Notes under the pieces: generated by a model
What the model was told of the DNA's origin: nothing
What the model saw: the letters and a program-made list of their open reading frames with translations, nothing else
Database searches by the model: none
Made by a program: the position numbers and the translations under genes
Part shown: positions 25,830 to 38,239 of the stretch, piece after piece
Layout of the letters: the number at the start of each line of letters is the position of its first letter
Numbering within the stretch: the stretch's first letter is position 1
Origin: Synchiropus splendidus
Lineage: Eukaryota > Chordata > Actinopteri > Syngnathiformes > Callionymidae
Length of the DNA stretch: 64,000 bases
Reading direction: 5' to 3'
Assembly: GCF_027744825.2 (NCBI RefSeq)
Contig: NC_071335.1
Location: forward strand, 27,865,001 to 27,929,000

Positions 25830-27555
25830 ATGGAGGTGTTCAGATCCAGCAGCATCAGAAGCTCATCTAGCAGCTACGGGATGGGAGGTGGTTCCGCCCG
25901 TAAGTCCTTGTCCGTGTACGGCGGCGCTGGTGGCTCTGGAGTAAAAGCCTCAGTGGCCTCCCGGTCCTTCGGCTCAGGAGGTAGTGCTGCTGGCTTTGGT
26001 TATGGCATGATCGGTGGTACGACAGGAGGCTTGGACCTCCATGTTGGAGCCAACGAGAAGGCCACCATGCAGAACCTGAACGACCGTCTGGCCACTTACC
26101 TGGAGAAGGTGCGCAGTCTGGAGAAGGCCAACGCTGACCTGGAGCTGAAGATTCGCCAGTTCCTGGAGAGCAAGACCTCCCCCTCTGCAAGAGACTACAC
26201 AGCTTTCATGGTCACCATCACCGACCTGCAGGGAAAGGTATGTTTACTGATGACGGAAACACTAAAAAGCCGAGTGAACCCACGTAATGAACGTTTTGTC
26301 TACACAGATCCAGGATGCCACCAGGATCAACGGTGGAATCTATCTGGCTATTGACAACGCCAAACTAGCAGCAGACGACTTCAGGACCAAGTGAGTCACC
26401 TGGTCCTCAGGTAGATCAAGAGTTTTGAGGGTCAACACGTTCATGTGTTTGTTTCTCTGTCATGAAGGTATGAGAATGAGCTCGCAATGCGCCAGTCAGT
26501 GGAAGCAGATATCGCCGGCCTGAAGAGGATGTTGGATGAGCTGACCTTGGCCAGATCAGACCTGGAGATGCAGATTGAAGGCCTGAAGGAGGAGCTGATC
26601 TTCCTCAAGAAGAACCACCTGGAGGTTAGTTTTTGTCATGTTTGCCTTCCTCACTTTATTTATCTGTTTATTTATTATATTTACTGTTTATTTGTTTCTC
26701 ATGATCATGTTCTTGACAGGAAATGGCCAACCTGAGGACAACCATGGGCGGGCAGGTCAACGTTGAGGTCGATGCAAAACCAGGTGTTGACCTGAGCGCT
26801 GTCATGCGTGAAATCCGTGAGCAGTACGAGGGTGTTGCTGCAAGGAACCAACGAGAACTGGAGATCTGGTTCCAGACCAAGGTGAGATCACCATTTCCAA
26901 GCTGCCAACTTTAATACTCAAACTGACAGTTCTCCTGCTGCAGACAGAGGAACTGAACAAGCAGGTGGCTATCAGCACAGAGACCCTCCAGACCTCCAAG
27001 TCAGAGATCTCTGAGGTCCGTCGCACAGTGCAGAGCTTGGAGATTGAGCTCCAGTCCCAGCTTAGCATGGTAATTCTGAACGTTCCAGCTCCTCAGCAAG
27101 CTTCCACAGTCCTCACAGTCATTGTTGCTCACTTCAGTTGCTTGGTGTCTTCCTCAGAAAGCGGCTCTGGAAGGAACTCTTGCAGAAACAGAGGCGCGAT
27201 ACTCCATGAAACTCCAAAGCCTCCAGATGCAGGTGACCAGTCTGGAAGAACAGCTGATGGGTCTACGTGCCGACATGGAGAACCAGAGCCAGGAGTACAA
27301 AATGCTGCTTGACATCAAGACTCGTCTGGAGCTGGAGATTGCTGAATACAGGAGGCTGTTGGACGGAGAGGCCAAGTAAGAGAAGGAAGCTGGGTGCTGC
27401 TGCAACCTGCTCTTCAAGTGAGCTTTTTCAATAATCCCACTTCTCCTCTCAACTCCAGGTCCACCACCAGCACCACCACCAAAGTGGTCATCGTCACTGA
27501 GGAAGTGGTTGATGGAAAGGTGGTGTCCTCCTCAACTTCTACCACCAGGAGCTAA
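25830..27555 (+). CDS. Type I keratin D, complete (416 aa)
   Basis: Exons 25830-26237, 26308-26390, 26468-26624, 26720-26881, 26944-27069, 27158-27375 and 27459-27555. The ATG at 25830 (TTACCATGG) was chosen because the upstream in-frame ATG at 25764 lies in the conserved 5' UTR and is absent from sister genes. The Gly-rich motif of the head is altered ([13 protein letters not shown] instead of [13 protein letters not shown]). The second half of exon 4 reads [15 protein letters not shown], a variant shared in part with gene I, whereas C and E-H have [12 protein letters not shown]. Intron 1 is only 70 bp. The tail resembles that of H (VDGKVVSSS). AATAAA signals at 27626 and 27640. Confidence 0.94.
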
Positions 27556-27884
27556 TGTGTCTCACAGTGACCACAGGAGAGCGACTGAGGCTGAGCACTG
27601 AGACTTCAAATCCAAGAGTTCCATCAATAAAATGGATTGAATAAAGGTTTCTGAACTCACAGGCCCCTCTGTCCTTCTTTTCTATCTCAGTGTTCTTTAC
27701 TTCCTGAGCTCCACAGGTGGCGCTGTAATATTTCAAATATTCGTAATAATTCAATGAACATGAACATGAAACGACAATGCAAAATCACAAAAAGTAAAGA
27801 CAAGTGAAATATTCTGGTCAGGTCAATTTTGTTGGAACTTTGAACATATACTCCAACCTGCAGAAAAATCTGCAATTTCTTAGG

Positions 27885-29010
27885 GAATCTTAGAAACTCT
27901 CGCTTGGATGGCATTCTGGGGCTCTGGGCTGGCTCTGGCTTTGACGGGAAGCTTGGGTTTTGAGGCTTGGATGGCAATGGGAGTCAATAAATGCTTCCAC
28001 AGAGGTAACAGTTTCCCTCTCACGTAGGACGGGAGGAAGACGCGGGCCCCTGGGACAAACTGGACAAGTATAGGCCACAGTACAAACACAAACCTTTCGA
28101 CAAGCGGAGCTGGTGGTCCTCTGGAGTCAGTCGCTCCTCCGGAGTCAGTGGCATTCTCCCTACTTGCTTGGGCTCAGAATGATCCTCTGGAGTTACAAAC
28201 TCTGGGTAGATGCTAACATCAGTTCGACAAAACGGGGCCGACCCTGCCACATGGGACGTCTCTCTCGGAGATGCTCTCGTTTTATCTATACAAATGGCTA
28301 ATATAATTAGCTCCTCCAGAGAGTTCAACTCATCCCGGAGTCTTTGCTGATCCCAAATATTGTGGGCCAGATCGCTAGTGAAAGCAGACATCAGAGCAGG
28401 CTCGTTCCATCCCGACTCAGCGTCTTCAATACAGAAGCGGATGGAGTACTTAGAGACAGATTCTTTCGGAGAATCTTGTACGAGCGACATAAGGCGTCTC
28501 GAAGTGCTAGGTCTGATCTTAAAAGGAGCAGCAAATACTCACCTAATTTCTGAGGAAAATAGTCGATAACTCCCCAAGGGAGGAGAGTCTGACTCCCAAA
28601 GAGAGACTGCCCACTGGCTGGCCTTATCAAGCAGGAGGTTCATGGTGAAAGCTATTCTGGCACTTTCCATCTGGAAAAGGGACGGATGTAAATCAAAAAC
28701 TAGAGAGCTCTGGACAAAAAAATTTCTGCAGTAGCCCGGCTTATGAGCGTAGACCTCCGTGGGGATGGTTGGTTCACGTACGCTGGCATCAGGGTGAGCA
28801 TGGACAGCTGCAGAAGCTGATGCAGGAGCATCACCTCCAGCGGGTGAAGCCGACATGCACTCAAGGGCAGCTGAAATATTCTGCAGCTGCTCCAGGACAC
28901 TCTGGCTCGCCCTCTTGAGGGTCATGATCTTGGTGCCCTGTATGTCCCAAGCCTTTTGTAGACCAGCAACAATAGCTGGGTCTGAGATCTGGCCAGATGG
29001 TTCTGTCACG
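27885..29010 (-). mobile_element. Ty3/Gypsy-type retrotransposon gag relic
   Basis: Minus-strand frames interrupted by frameshifts and stops give a gag-like protein: a start-region leader near 29009, a central part with FQMESARIAF and DKASQWAVSLWE (about 28600-28680), then SVSKYSIRF and ESGWNEPAL (about 28370-28460) and GRMPLTPEERL followed by GLCLYCG (about 28070-28160). This order matches gag of fish Ty3/Gypsy (sushi-type) elements. The zinc knuckle is incomplete: after CLYCG the expected His and last Cys are missing. No polymerase region is present; the right flank may contain part of an LTR. The element lies between keratins D and E and is inactive. Described only as a relic. Confidence 0.75.
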
Positions 29011-29640
29011 GTGGCTCAGGAGAACAGACCCAAACACTAAGATCGTTGCTGATGAACAGAGGACTCAAACAACAAGGTTAAATTTAACAGGGTTTAATAT
29101 ACAGACAACACAGAACAACAGGGCACAAACAGGAAACAAGGAAACTAAGAACGTTGCCAACAAAACACGAAGCGGGGGAAACACTCAGGGACGGGGAAAA
29201 ACCTGTAACAGAAAATAGCCTAAATAACAGGGACAACCAAAACACACTTGGATAAACTCACAAGACCCAAACCACGAAAAGCGCTAGGTGGTGGAATAAA
29301 CACACACATACAAGGAAGAAAGCACACAAGAAAAAACAAAAGATGAGCTCTAGAAACTCTCACACAAAGCATGAGGCTAACAGTAAAGGGCAGAAAACAA
29401 ACGAGGAAGAAACCAAGAAGGTGGCAGAGAAGACACGCACGCACAATCGAAAAGTTATCAAATACATGAGGAAACAAAGTCTACAGAGGTTCTTTACCGG
29501 TGGACGCGAAGTAACCATATGGCAACACAGACTGGAACCAAGGTTGTGAAATCAGTGGAGCTTGAGTCGCAGATGGGTTCCAGCTGTGCTGCTGTGAAGG
29601 TGGACATAAAACAGGAAACAACACACAAGAAAACCAGAAA
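29011..29640 (-). mobile_element. Possible LTR/leader flank of the Gypsy relic
   Basis: On the minus strand the sequence leads directly into GTGACAGAACCATCTGGCC, a leader found just after the 5' LTR of fish Gypsy elements. The region has a T-rich, promoter-like strand (minus) and is not shared with the corresponding place near keratin F. A second LTR was not found, so boundaries are unresolved. Confidence 0.35.
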
Positions 29641-30431
29641 TATAAAATAAAAGCACACAAAAGCTGAACACAACAGAACGGTTCTCTTGGCCGTTCACAG
29701 AACTGAGGAATCAATGGATTTGAGTGTGAAGTGTGGAGTGGAGAAAATGAACACCTATGAAACTCAGTTTCCATGGAGCTAACGCTGATGCCCCCCTCAG
29801 GCAGTGTTTGGAGAGGATGTTGCAGCACTGATCAGCAAGCTCTGCTGGTCTGAGGCTTATGCAGAATGTCTGACTAGATGACATGGGTGAACACAAAGGT
29901 GCAGGCACCAGTTCCTGCAGCGTTTTCATGAAGCGGAGCTGAAGCCAAAACTTTTCCACATTGGAGGCTTGTTTCAAAAGAGGTTTTGTTGGCTCCGATA
30001 CCATGTAAACAGGCCCTCAGTCCCAATTCCAGAGTTGGGTGTTAAGCCATTTGAATTCAGTGGAGCAGAGCGCCAACCTGCGAAGCTCTACTCTAGCGCA
30101 GCGTCGCCTCAACACACACAGCTGCTGACACCCTCAGACATTAGCGAGTCCATCGTCTCTGATTGGATACTTAAATAAATGTATTGGGGGTCGACTGTCA
30201 CGAGAATACGAGGAGATGAAAAGTTCCCTCCTGAGTGAGGAACCTGCTGACGTCACACACACACAAAACTGAGTGGTATCTGCCTTTATTTCACCAGTAT
30301 GAAACACAAAGTCACTCTTTTTGGTTGGAGACTGATTTCAATGATGTAGACGAGAGAAACACTGTTGTATCATCACTCACTATCAGACCTTAGCAGTGAT
30401 CCTGTAATGTAGCGGTGGAAAACTGAAGAAC

Positions 30432-30805
30432 TGAATCAGACCTGGGCAAAGTGCGGCCCGGGGGTCAAATATGGCCCTTTAACTGAATTTATGTGGCCCT
30501 CCTGGAGTCAGAGTAAATGTGTAAAACTTGTTGTTGTCTCTGACTTTTTTGTCTTGTGCATTGTTCTTTGTTCATTACGATGCAACTGAAACATAACTCG
30601 TTTCATTTTTTGTAATTGTTTGTCCTTTCCACTATTTTAGGATTATTTCTTCTCCCTTAAAATACATCAGAATTGAAAGTAAATTTTGAAATGTATGAGA
30701 CACATTGAGAATCTTTAAATGGAATGTATTATTAAAAAATGTTAAGTGTAATTTCATTATCATCACTTGATTTTTGTTTTCAAATTTAAGAAATTTAATT
30801 GCCCA
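30432..30805. mobile_element. hAT-like non-autonomous insertion
   Basis: Sequence absent from the sister unit near 34870. It begins near ACCTGGGCAAAGTGCGGCCCGGGGGTCAAATATGGCCC, split by one base from the usual form; the GCGGCCCGGGGG core is typical of the ends of fish hAT-type non-autonomous elements. Internal sequence is AT-rich and non-coding. Exact ends and the target duplication are not certain. Confidence 0.5.
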
Positions 30806-30962
30806 CTCTGAACTAAAAAGTTCCTTCAAAGTTTGCTTTGAATGACCTTATTGGAGCATCATGTAGCCACTGTGTTCTGTTGATCTGGAGTCTTTATCTC
30901 TCTCCTGAGCTGGGAAACCTGACTAGTAAGTGACGCTCAACATGATGTATCCATTTAGTTAT

Positions 30963-31286
30963 TTGGACCCTCCAGAAGGTGATCAGGTTTTTCTGCTCCA
31001 TCAACTTTCACATGAATGCAGTTCCATACTGGTGCAGTTTTCTTTGTCAGATCAGGAACGACCACATGACTAAGTCATTGACCCCTCTGGTAAATACCCT
31101 CTGACCACATAGCACATGTTGATGGAGCACAGCACATACATATGTGGAATGTCTCCTCCTATGACCCCCCCAGGTGACCCCTCCCATGCAGCCACGATGA
31201 GGATAAAAGGCCAGTGAGGGCTGAGCTCTGCATCTCAGGCCTCATCAGCTCTCCAAGGCACAGAGTCCCACTGAGCAGATCTTACC
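30963..31286 (+). promoter_or_regulatory. Keratin E promoter region with upstream block
   Basis: Upstream conserved block 30963-31080 (AGGTGATCAGGTTTTTCTGC, TTTCACATGAATGCAGTTCC, CAGATCAGGAACGACCACAT), C-rich CAGGTGACCCCTCCCATGC near 31170, TATA-type box ATAAAA at 31203-31208, then the conserved 5' UTR. The block lies 324 bases before the ATG. Confidence 0.65.
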
Positions 31287-33008
31287 ATGGAGGTGTTCAG
31301 ATCCAGCAGCATCAGAAGCTCATCTGGCAGCTACGGGATGGGAGGTGGTTCTGCCCGTAGGTCACTGTCCGTGTACGGCGGCGCCGGTGGCTCTGGAGTA
31401 AAAGCCTCAGTGGCCTCCCGCTCCTTCGGCTCAGGAGGTAGTTCTGCTGGCTTTGGGTTTGGCATGGGAGGAGGTGCAGCAGGAGGCATGGACCTCCACG
31501 TAGGAGCCAATGAGAAGGCCACCATGCAGAACCTGAACGACCGTCTGGCCACTTACCTGGAGAAGGTGCGCACTCTGGAGAAGGCCAACGCTGACCTGGA
31601 GCTGAAGATTCGCCAGTTCCTGGAGAGCAAGACGTCCCCCTCGGCAAGAGACTACACAGCGTTCCAGGTCACCATCGCTGACCTGCAGGGAAAGGTATGT
31701 CTATCACATGAATAGCTCAGAAATATTTCCTCCCAGCTTGAGACCCACACAAAACAACCTTCCCCTCACACAGATCCAGGATGCCACCAGGATCAACGGT
31801 GGAATCTATCTGGCTATTGACAACGCCAAACTGGCAGCAGACGACTTCAGGACCAAGTGAGTCACCTGGTTCTCAGGTAGATCAAGAGTTTTGAGGGTCA
31901 ACACGTTCATGTGTTTGTTTCTCTGTCATGAAGGTATGAGAATGAACTCGCCATGCGCCAGTCAGTGGAAGCAGATATCGCCGGCCTGAAGAGGATGTTG
32001 GATGAGCTCACTTTGGCCAGATCAGACCTGGAGATGCAGATTGAAGGCCTGAAGGAGGAGCTGATCTTCCTCAAGAGGAACCACCTGGAGGTCAGTTTTT
32101 GTCATGTTTCCTTTCTTGAGTTTATCAGTTTTTTAAGAGGATGTTTGTTTCTCATTACCATGTTCTTGACAGGAAATGGCCAACCTGAGGACAACCATGG
32201 GCGGGCAGGTCAACGTTGAGGTCGATGCAAAACCAGGCATTGACCTGAGCGCTGTCATGCGTGAGATCCGTGAGCAGTACGAGGGTGTTGCTGCAAAGAA
32301 CGCACGAGACCTGGAGGCCTGGTTCCAAACCAAGGTGAGATCACCATTTCAAAACTGCCAACTTCAAAACACAAACTGACGTTTCTTCTGCTGCAGACAG
32401 AGGAATTGAACAAGCAGGTGGCTATCAGCACAGAGACCCTCCAGACCTCCAAGTCAGAAATCTCTGAGGTCCGTCGCACACTGCAGAGCTTGGAAATCGA
32501 GCTCCAGTCCCAGCTTAGCATGGTAATTCTGAACGTTCCAGCTCCTCAGCAAGCTTCCACAGTCCTCACAGTCATTGTTGCTCACTTCAGTTGCTTGGTA
32601 TCTTCCTCAGAAAGCGGCTCTGGAAGGAACTCTTGCAGAAACAGAAGCACGATACTCCATGAAACTCCAAAGCCTCCAGATGCAGGTGACCAGTCTGGAA
32701 GAACAGCTGATGGGTCTGCGTGCCGACATTGAGAACCAGAGCCAGGAGTACAAAATGCTGCTTGACATCAAGACTCGTCTGGAGCTGGAGATTGCTGAAT
32801 ACAGGAGGCTGCTGGACGGAGAGGCCAAGTAAGAGAAGGAAGCTGGGTGCTGCTGCAACCTGCTCTTCAAGTGAGCTTTTTCAATAACCACACTTCTCCT
32901 CTCAACTCCAGGTCCACCACCAGTACCACCACCAGAGTGGTCATCGTCACTGAGGAAGTGGTTGATGGACAGGTGGTGACCTCCTCAACTTCCACCACCA
33001 GGAGCTAA
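31287..33008 (+). CDS. Type I keratin E, complete (416 aa)
   Basis: Exons 31287-31694, 31774-31856, 31934-32090, 32173-32334, 32397-32522, 32611-32828 and 32912-33008, all phased. Array-type head with [12 protein letters not shown]; coil 1A reads [12 protein letters not shown]; exon 4 starts [11 protein letters not shown] and ends [14 protein letters not shown]. Tail [19 protein letters not shown]. Nearly identical to keratins F and G at protein level. Poly(A) signals at 33079 and 33093; the second is followed by a short deletion relative to other copies (TTTCTGAA missing). No sign of inactivation. Confidence 0.95.
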
Positions 33009-35040
33009 TGTGTCTCACAGTGACCACAGGGGAGCGACTGAGGCTGAGCACTGAGACTTCAAATCCAAGAGTTCCATCAATAAAATGGATTGAATAAAAC
33101 TCACAGGCTGCTCTGTCCTCCTTTTCTATCTTCACCGAAGATTTTAGTGTTGTCAAATGAAAATGATTCTTTACTTCCAGAGCTCCACAGGTGGCGCTTG
33201 TTCTCTGTAGTATTTCAAATCTTTGTAATAATTCAGGTAAGGCTCACACTCATCATGGTAAGAGAGCACTACCTCTTGGACTCCATCAATGAAAACACTG
33301 CTCAATGAAACTTCAGTTGTGGATCTCTGGTGACAAATGATCTTAGTGAAGAAATGTGTCTTTCTAACCATGGCGGCTCTTCAAATGAGACAATAAAATA
33401 TTACTGTATAAATAACATGAAACAACAATACAAAATCACAAAAAATAAAGAGATGTGAAATATTGTGATCTTCAGGTCCACATTATGTAGGCGCTTTGGA
33501 TCATATTCTCCAACATGGAGGAAAAACATTCATACTAAAAGTTTATTTGCGTTGCCAGAGAAAAAGACTCATCACATTACGACCTTATAATTTGGCTTTG
33601 ACAAAGGGAGTTGTTGGAGGCAGAATGGTGGCACTGTGGTCAGTGCTGCTGCTTCACTACACTACAAACTGTATTTGCTATAAAGCATAAGGGAGTCTGA
33701 GTCCTTTGGTTCCTTCTTGTCAGTGAACAAAACGGTTCTCTTGGTGGTTCACAGAATTGAGGGATCAATTTGATTGTTGTTTTAAAATTTATGATGTCCA
33801 AAAAAATTATTCCAGTACACGTTTGCACAGGAACCATATACATATATACATCGCACCAACGTCCCTGAAAATAACTGGAGTGCAGAAAATTCTCACCTCC
33901 TGAATCTGAGTTTCCATGGAGCTAACGCTGATGCCCCCCTCAGGCAGTGTTTGAAGAGAATGTTGCAGCACTGATGCATGGTCATTAGGTGGCAGCAAGC
34001 TCTGCTGGTCTGAGGCTTATGCAGCATTTCTGACTCGATGACGTGGGTGAACTCAAAGGTGCAGGCACCAGGTCCAGCTGCAGCGTTTTCGTAGCCCTGG
34101 AGCTGAAGCCAAAACGTTTCCACATTGGAAGCTGGTTTCAATAGAGGCCTGTTTTCGTCAGCTCTGATCCCATGTAAACAGGCCCTCAGTCCTAATTCCA
34201 CAGTTGGGTGTTTTTGTGCAGGCAGCGCAGAGGACGTCTGGAGGACGTTTGCTCAGGATCATGGCTCCAAATATAATTTTAACACATGAAACTGTTAAAA
34301 ATTACATGAGTAGAGACAGAGCCTTTGAGTTGAGTTGGATTTATTCAATGTTGATGAGAACGTTCAGACAGGGTTGCAGCATCATCAGATCCATGACCTA
34401 CCTGACTTACTTAGTTCAGGGTTTCACTTTGTTATGATCGAAACTAAACTTGTCTTATGTATTCCAGGTGTTATTCATCATAGATCACTGTTAAGCCATT
34501 TGAATTCAGTGGAGCAGAGCGCCAACCAGCGAAGCTCTACTCTAGCGCAGCGTCGCCTCAACACACACAGCTGCTGACACCCTCAGACATTAGTGAGTCC
34601 ATAGTCTCTGATTGGATACTTAAATAAATGTATTGGGGGTCGACTGTCACGAGAATACGAGGAGATGAAAAGTTCCCTCCTGAGTGAGGAACCTGCTGAC
34701 GTCACACACACACAGAACTGAGTGGTATCTGCCTTTATTTCACCAGTATGAAACACAAAGTCACTCTTTTTGGTTGGAGACTGATTTCAATGATGTAGAC
34801 GAGAGAAACACTGTTGTATCATCACTCACTATCAGACCTTAGCAGTGATCCTGTAATGGAGCGGTGGAGCAACCGTGCGGAGAATGTTTCTGAGAACTAA
34901 ATAGTTCCTTCAAAGTTTGCTTTGAATGACCTTATTGGAGCATCCTGTAGCCACTGTGTTCTGTTGATCTGGAGTCTTTATCTCTCTCCTGAGCTGGACA
35001 AGAAAGTGACTCAAACATTGTTTAAGCACCCAGGTATTTG

Positions 35041-35362
35041 GACCCTCCAGAAGGTGATCAGGTTTTTCTGCTCCATCAGCTTTCACATGAATGCAGTTCC
35101 ATACTGGTGCAGTTTTCTTTGTCAGATCAGGAACGACCACATGACTAAGTAATTGACCCCTCTGGTAAATACCCTCTGACCACATAGCACATGTTGATGG
35201 AGCACAGCACATACATATGTGGAATGTCTCCTCCTATGACCCCCCCCAGGTGACCCCTCCCATGCAGCCACGGTGAGGATAAAAGGCCAGTGAGGGCTGA
35301 GCTCTGCATCTCAGTCCTCATCAGCTCTCCAAGGCACAGAGACCCACGGACCAGACCTTACC
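35041..35362 (+). promoter_or_regulatory. Keratin F promoter region with upstream block
   Basis: Upstream block 35041-35155, C-rich E-box/KLF-like stretch near 35250, TATA-type box at 35279-35284. Nearly identical to the E promoter. The 5' UTR differs slightly (CCCACGGACCAGACC instead of CCACCGAGCAGATC). Confidence 0.65.
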
Positions 35363-37084
35363 ATGGAGGTGTTCAGATCCAGCAGCATCAGAAGCTCATC
35401 TGGCAGCTACGGGATGGGAGGTGGTTCTGCCCGTAGGTCACTGTCCGTGTACGGCGGCGCCGGTGGCTCTGGAGTAAAAGCCTCAGTGGCCTCCCGCTCC
35501 TTCGGCTCTGGAGGTAGTGCTGCTGGCTTTGGGTTTGGCATGGGAGGAGGTGCAGCAGGAGGCATGGACCTCCACGTAGGAGCCAACGAGAAGGCCACCA
35601 TGCAGAACCTGAACGACCGTCTGGCCACTTACCTGGAGAAGGTGCGCAGTCTGGAGAAGGCCAACGCTGACCTGGAGCTGAAGATTCGCCAGTTCCTGGA
35701 GAGCAAGACCTCCCCCACAGCAAGAGACTACACATCTCACCAGGTCACCATCGCTGACCTGCAGGGAAAGGTACGTGTATCACATGAATAGCTCAGGAAT
35801 ATTTCTTCTCAGGCTGAGACCCACACAAAACAACCTTCTCTTCATGCAGATCCTGGATGCCACCAGGATCAACGGTGGAATCTATCTGGCTATTGACAAC
35901 GCCAAACTAGCAGCAGACGACTTCAGAACCAAGTGAGTCACCTGTTCCTCAGGTAGATCAAGAGTTTTGAGGCTCAACATGTTCATGTGTTTGTTTCTCT
36001 TTCATGAAGGTATGAGAATGAACTCGCCATGCGCCAGTCAGTGGAAGCAGATATCGCCGGCCTGAAGAGGATGTTGGATGAGCTGACCTTGGCCAGATCA
36101 GACCTGGAGATGCAGATTGAAGGCCTGAAGGAGGAGCTGATCTTCCTCAAGAGGAACCACCTGGAGGTCTGTTTTTGTCACGTTTCCTTTCTTGAGTTTA
36201 TCAGTTTTTCAAGAGTATGTTTGTATCTCATTACCATGTTCTTGACAGGAAATGGCCAACCTGAGGACAACCATGGGCGGGCAGGTCAACGTTGAGGTCG
36301 ATGCAAAACCAGGTGTTGATCTGAGCGCTGTGATGCGTGAGATCCGTGAGCAGTACGAGGGTGTTGCTGCAAAGAACGCACGAGACCTGGAGGCCTGGTT
36401 CCTAACCAAGGTGGGATCACCATTTCAAAACTGCCAACTTCAAAACACAAACTGACGTTTCTTCTGCTGCAGACAGAGGAATTGAACAAGGAGGTGGCTA
36501 TCAGCACAGAGACCCTCCAGACCTCCAAGTCAGAGATCTCTGAGGTCCGTCGCACACTGCAGAGCTTGGAGATTGAGCTCCAGTCCCAGCTTAGCATGGT
36601 AATTCTGAACATTCCAGCTCCTCAGCAAGCTTCCACAGTCCTCACAGTCATTGTTGCTCACTTCAGTTGCTTGGTATCTTCCTCAGAAAGCAGCTCTGGA
36701 AGGAACTCTTGCAGAAACAGAGGCGCGATACTCCATGAAACTCCAAAGCCTCCAGATGCAGGTGACCAGTCTGGAAGAACAGCTGATGGGTCTGCGTGCC
36801 GACATTGAGAACCAGAGCCAGGAGTACAAAATGCTGCTTGACATCAAGACTCGTCTGGAGCTGGAGATTGCTGAATACAGGAGGCTGCTGGACGGAGAGG
36901 CCAAGTAAGAGAAGGAAGCTGGGTGCTGCTGCAACCTGCTCTTCAAGTGAGCTTTTTCAATAACCGCACTTCTCCTCTCAACTCCAGGTCCACCACCAGC
37001 ACCAGCACCAGAGTGGTCATCGTCACTGAGGAAGTCATTGATGGAAAGGTGGTGACCTCCTCAACTTCTACCACCAGGAGCTAA
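35363..37084 (+). CDS. Type I keratin F, complete (416 aa)
   Basis: Exons 35363-35770, 35850-35932, 36010-36166, 36249-36410, 36473-36598, 36687-36904 and 36988-37084. The head is the same as in G apart from residue 4 (F here, Y in G). Coil 1A reads [12 protein letters not shown] as in D and H. The exon 4 end is FLTK (as in H) rather than FQTK. The tail has a small change, EEVIDGKVV where others have EEVVDG. Intron 5 carries one substitution (GAACATTCC). Poly(A) signals at 37155 and 37169. The gene is intact; its recent sister is E by flank comparison, although exon 1 is closer to G, suggesting conversion between units. Confidence 0.95.
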
Positions 37085-37926
37085 TGTGTCTCACAGTGAC
37101 CACAGGGGAGCGACTGAGGCTGAGCACCGAGACTTCAAATCCAAGAGTTCCATCAATAAAATGGATTGAATAAAAGTTTCAAAAGTCATTGGCTGCTCTG
37201 TCCTCCTCTGTTATCATTACCAAAGATTTTAATGTTGTCAAATATTTGTCATAATTCACTGAAAGCTCACACTGATCATGATCAGACAGTGCCTCCTCTT
37301 TGACTCCAGTAACTAAAAAACTTCTCTATGAATCCTCAGTTGCTGGTGTTAGTGAAGGTATTTATCATCCTAACTGTGGTGGTTATTCAGATGAAACCAT
37401 AGAAATAATACAATATAAATTACATGACACTATCATGCAAAATTGTCAAAAATAAGCAAAAGTAAAATAATCTGATATTAATGTCCATGTTTTGCAGAAT
37501 CATGAGACAAAGACGGAGCTGAAATTAGGAACATATATTCTCCAACGTGGAGGAAAATCTCTGATACATATTTTTTTGCGTTGCCAAAGATAAAGACGGA
37601 TAAAACACATCACATTACAACTGTAAAATCTGGCTTTGACTAAGGGAGTTGTTGGAGGCAACATTGTGGTGTTGTGGTCAGTGCTGCTGCCTTACTACGC
37701 CAAAATCTGTATTTGCAATAAAACATGAGGGAGCCTGAGTCCTTCACTTCCTTCTTGTCAGTGAACAAAGAACATCGGTGGCACAGAGAGATTTATACTT
37801 GTCTGTAGGTGTGAATTCACACTGGTGACACGTTCACCGAAACACTGGCTGGTTCAGAGAACTGAGGAATCAATGTGGCAGCTGTTTTGAGAACTATGTA
37901 GTGTTGTTGAATTCGTGAACAGCCTT

Positions 37927-38200
37927 GTTGTTATTTTATTTTATTTTATTTTATTTTTTGTCAGCACTTTATTCCAAAACACTTTCCTAGTTAGTGGGCT
38001 CCCCACTGACCATGGCAATAAATTTGATTCTGATTCTGATTCTGAGAGACCAAGACATTATCGAGACAAGACAGTATCAAGACTGAGGCATTTCGATCAC
38101 AAAACTAAGTCGAGGCCAAGACATTTGGAGGTTGAGACTGAGAGAAGACCAAGACTGGAGTCTCAAACTTATCCAAAAATGAGGTGCGGTGGGTGCAGGC
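37927..38200 (+). repeat. Simple repeats and LINE 3'-end-like tail
   Basis: A (TTTTA)n run at about 37930-37957 is followed by CAATAAATTTGATTCTGATTCTGATTCTG at 38014-38044. The (TTCTGA)n ending after an AATAAA-like motif is typical of 3' ends of some fish non-LTR elements. It is followed by GAGACCAAGAC-type degenerate repeats up to about 38190. A 105-codon open frame across this stretch (37915-38232) is a by-product of these repeats. Confidence 0.5.
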
Positions 38201-38239
38201 ACATATTGCTTAACCAATCAGGTGTCAGCTGAAACAGGC

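Larger units (their letters stand above)
29660..33700 (+). repeat. Tandem duplication unit containing keratin E
   Basis: Near-identical, in the same orientation, to about 33715-37760. Matches run through the upstream flank (29690-30430 with 33720-34860), promoter, gene and 3' flank. Lineage-specific differences are an insertion of about 375 bp in this copy (about 30432-30805) and the absence of a 280-bp segment present in the other copy (34211-34490). This is the youngest-looking duplication in the array. Confidence 0.8.
33715..37760 (+). repeat. Tandem duplication unit containing keratin F
   Basis: Sister unit of 29660-33700. It carries a 280-bp segment (34211-34490) between CAGTTGGGTG and TTAAGCCATTTG that is missing from the E unit, with GTT microhomology at the junction. 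It lacks the hAT-like insertion of the E unit. The CACACACA run and the TGACGTCACAC (CRE-like palindrome) near 30250 and 34698 are shared. Confidence 0.8.

Noticed and set aside
37915..38232. 105-codon frame with a hydrophobic N-terminus
   Set aside because: It runs through a (TTTTA)n tract, a (TTCTGA)n LINE-like tail and GAGACCAAGAC repeats; it is repeat-derived, not a secreted protein gene.
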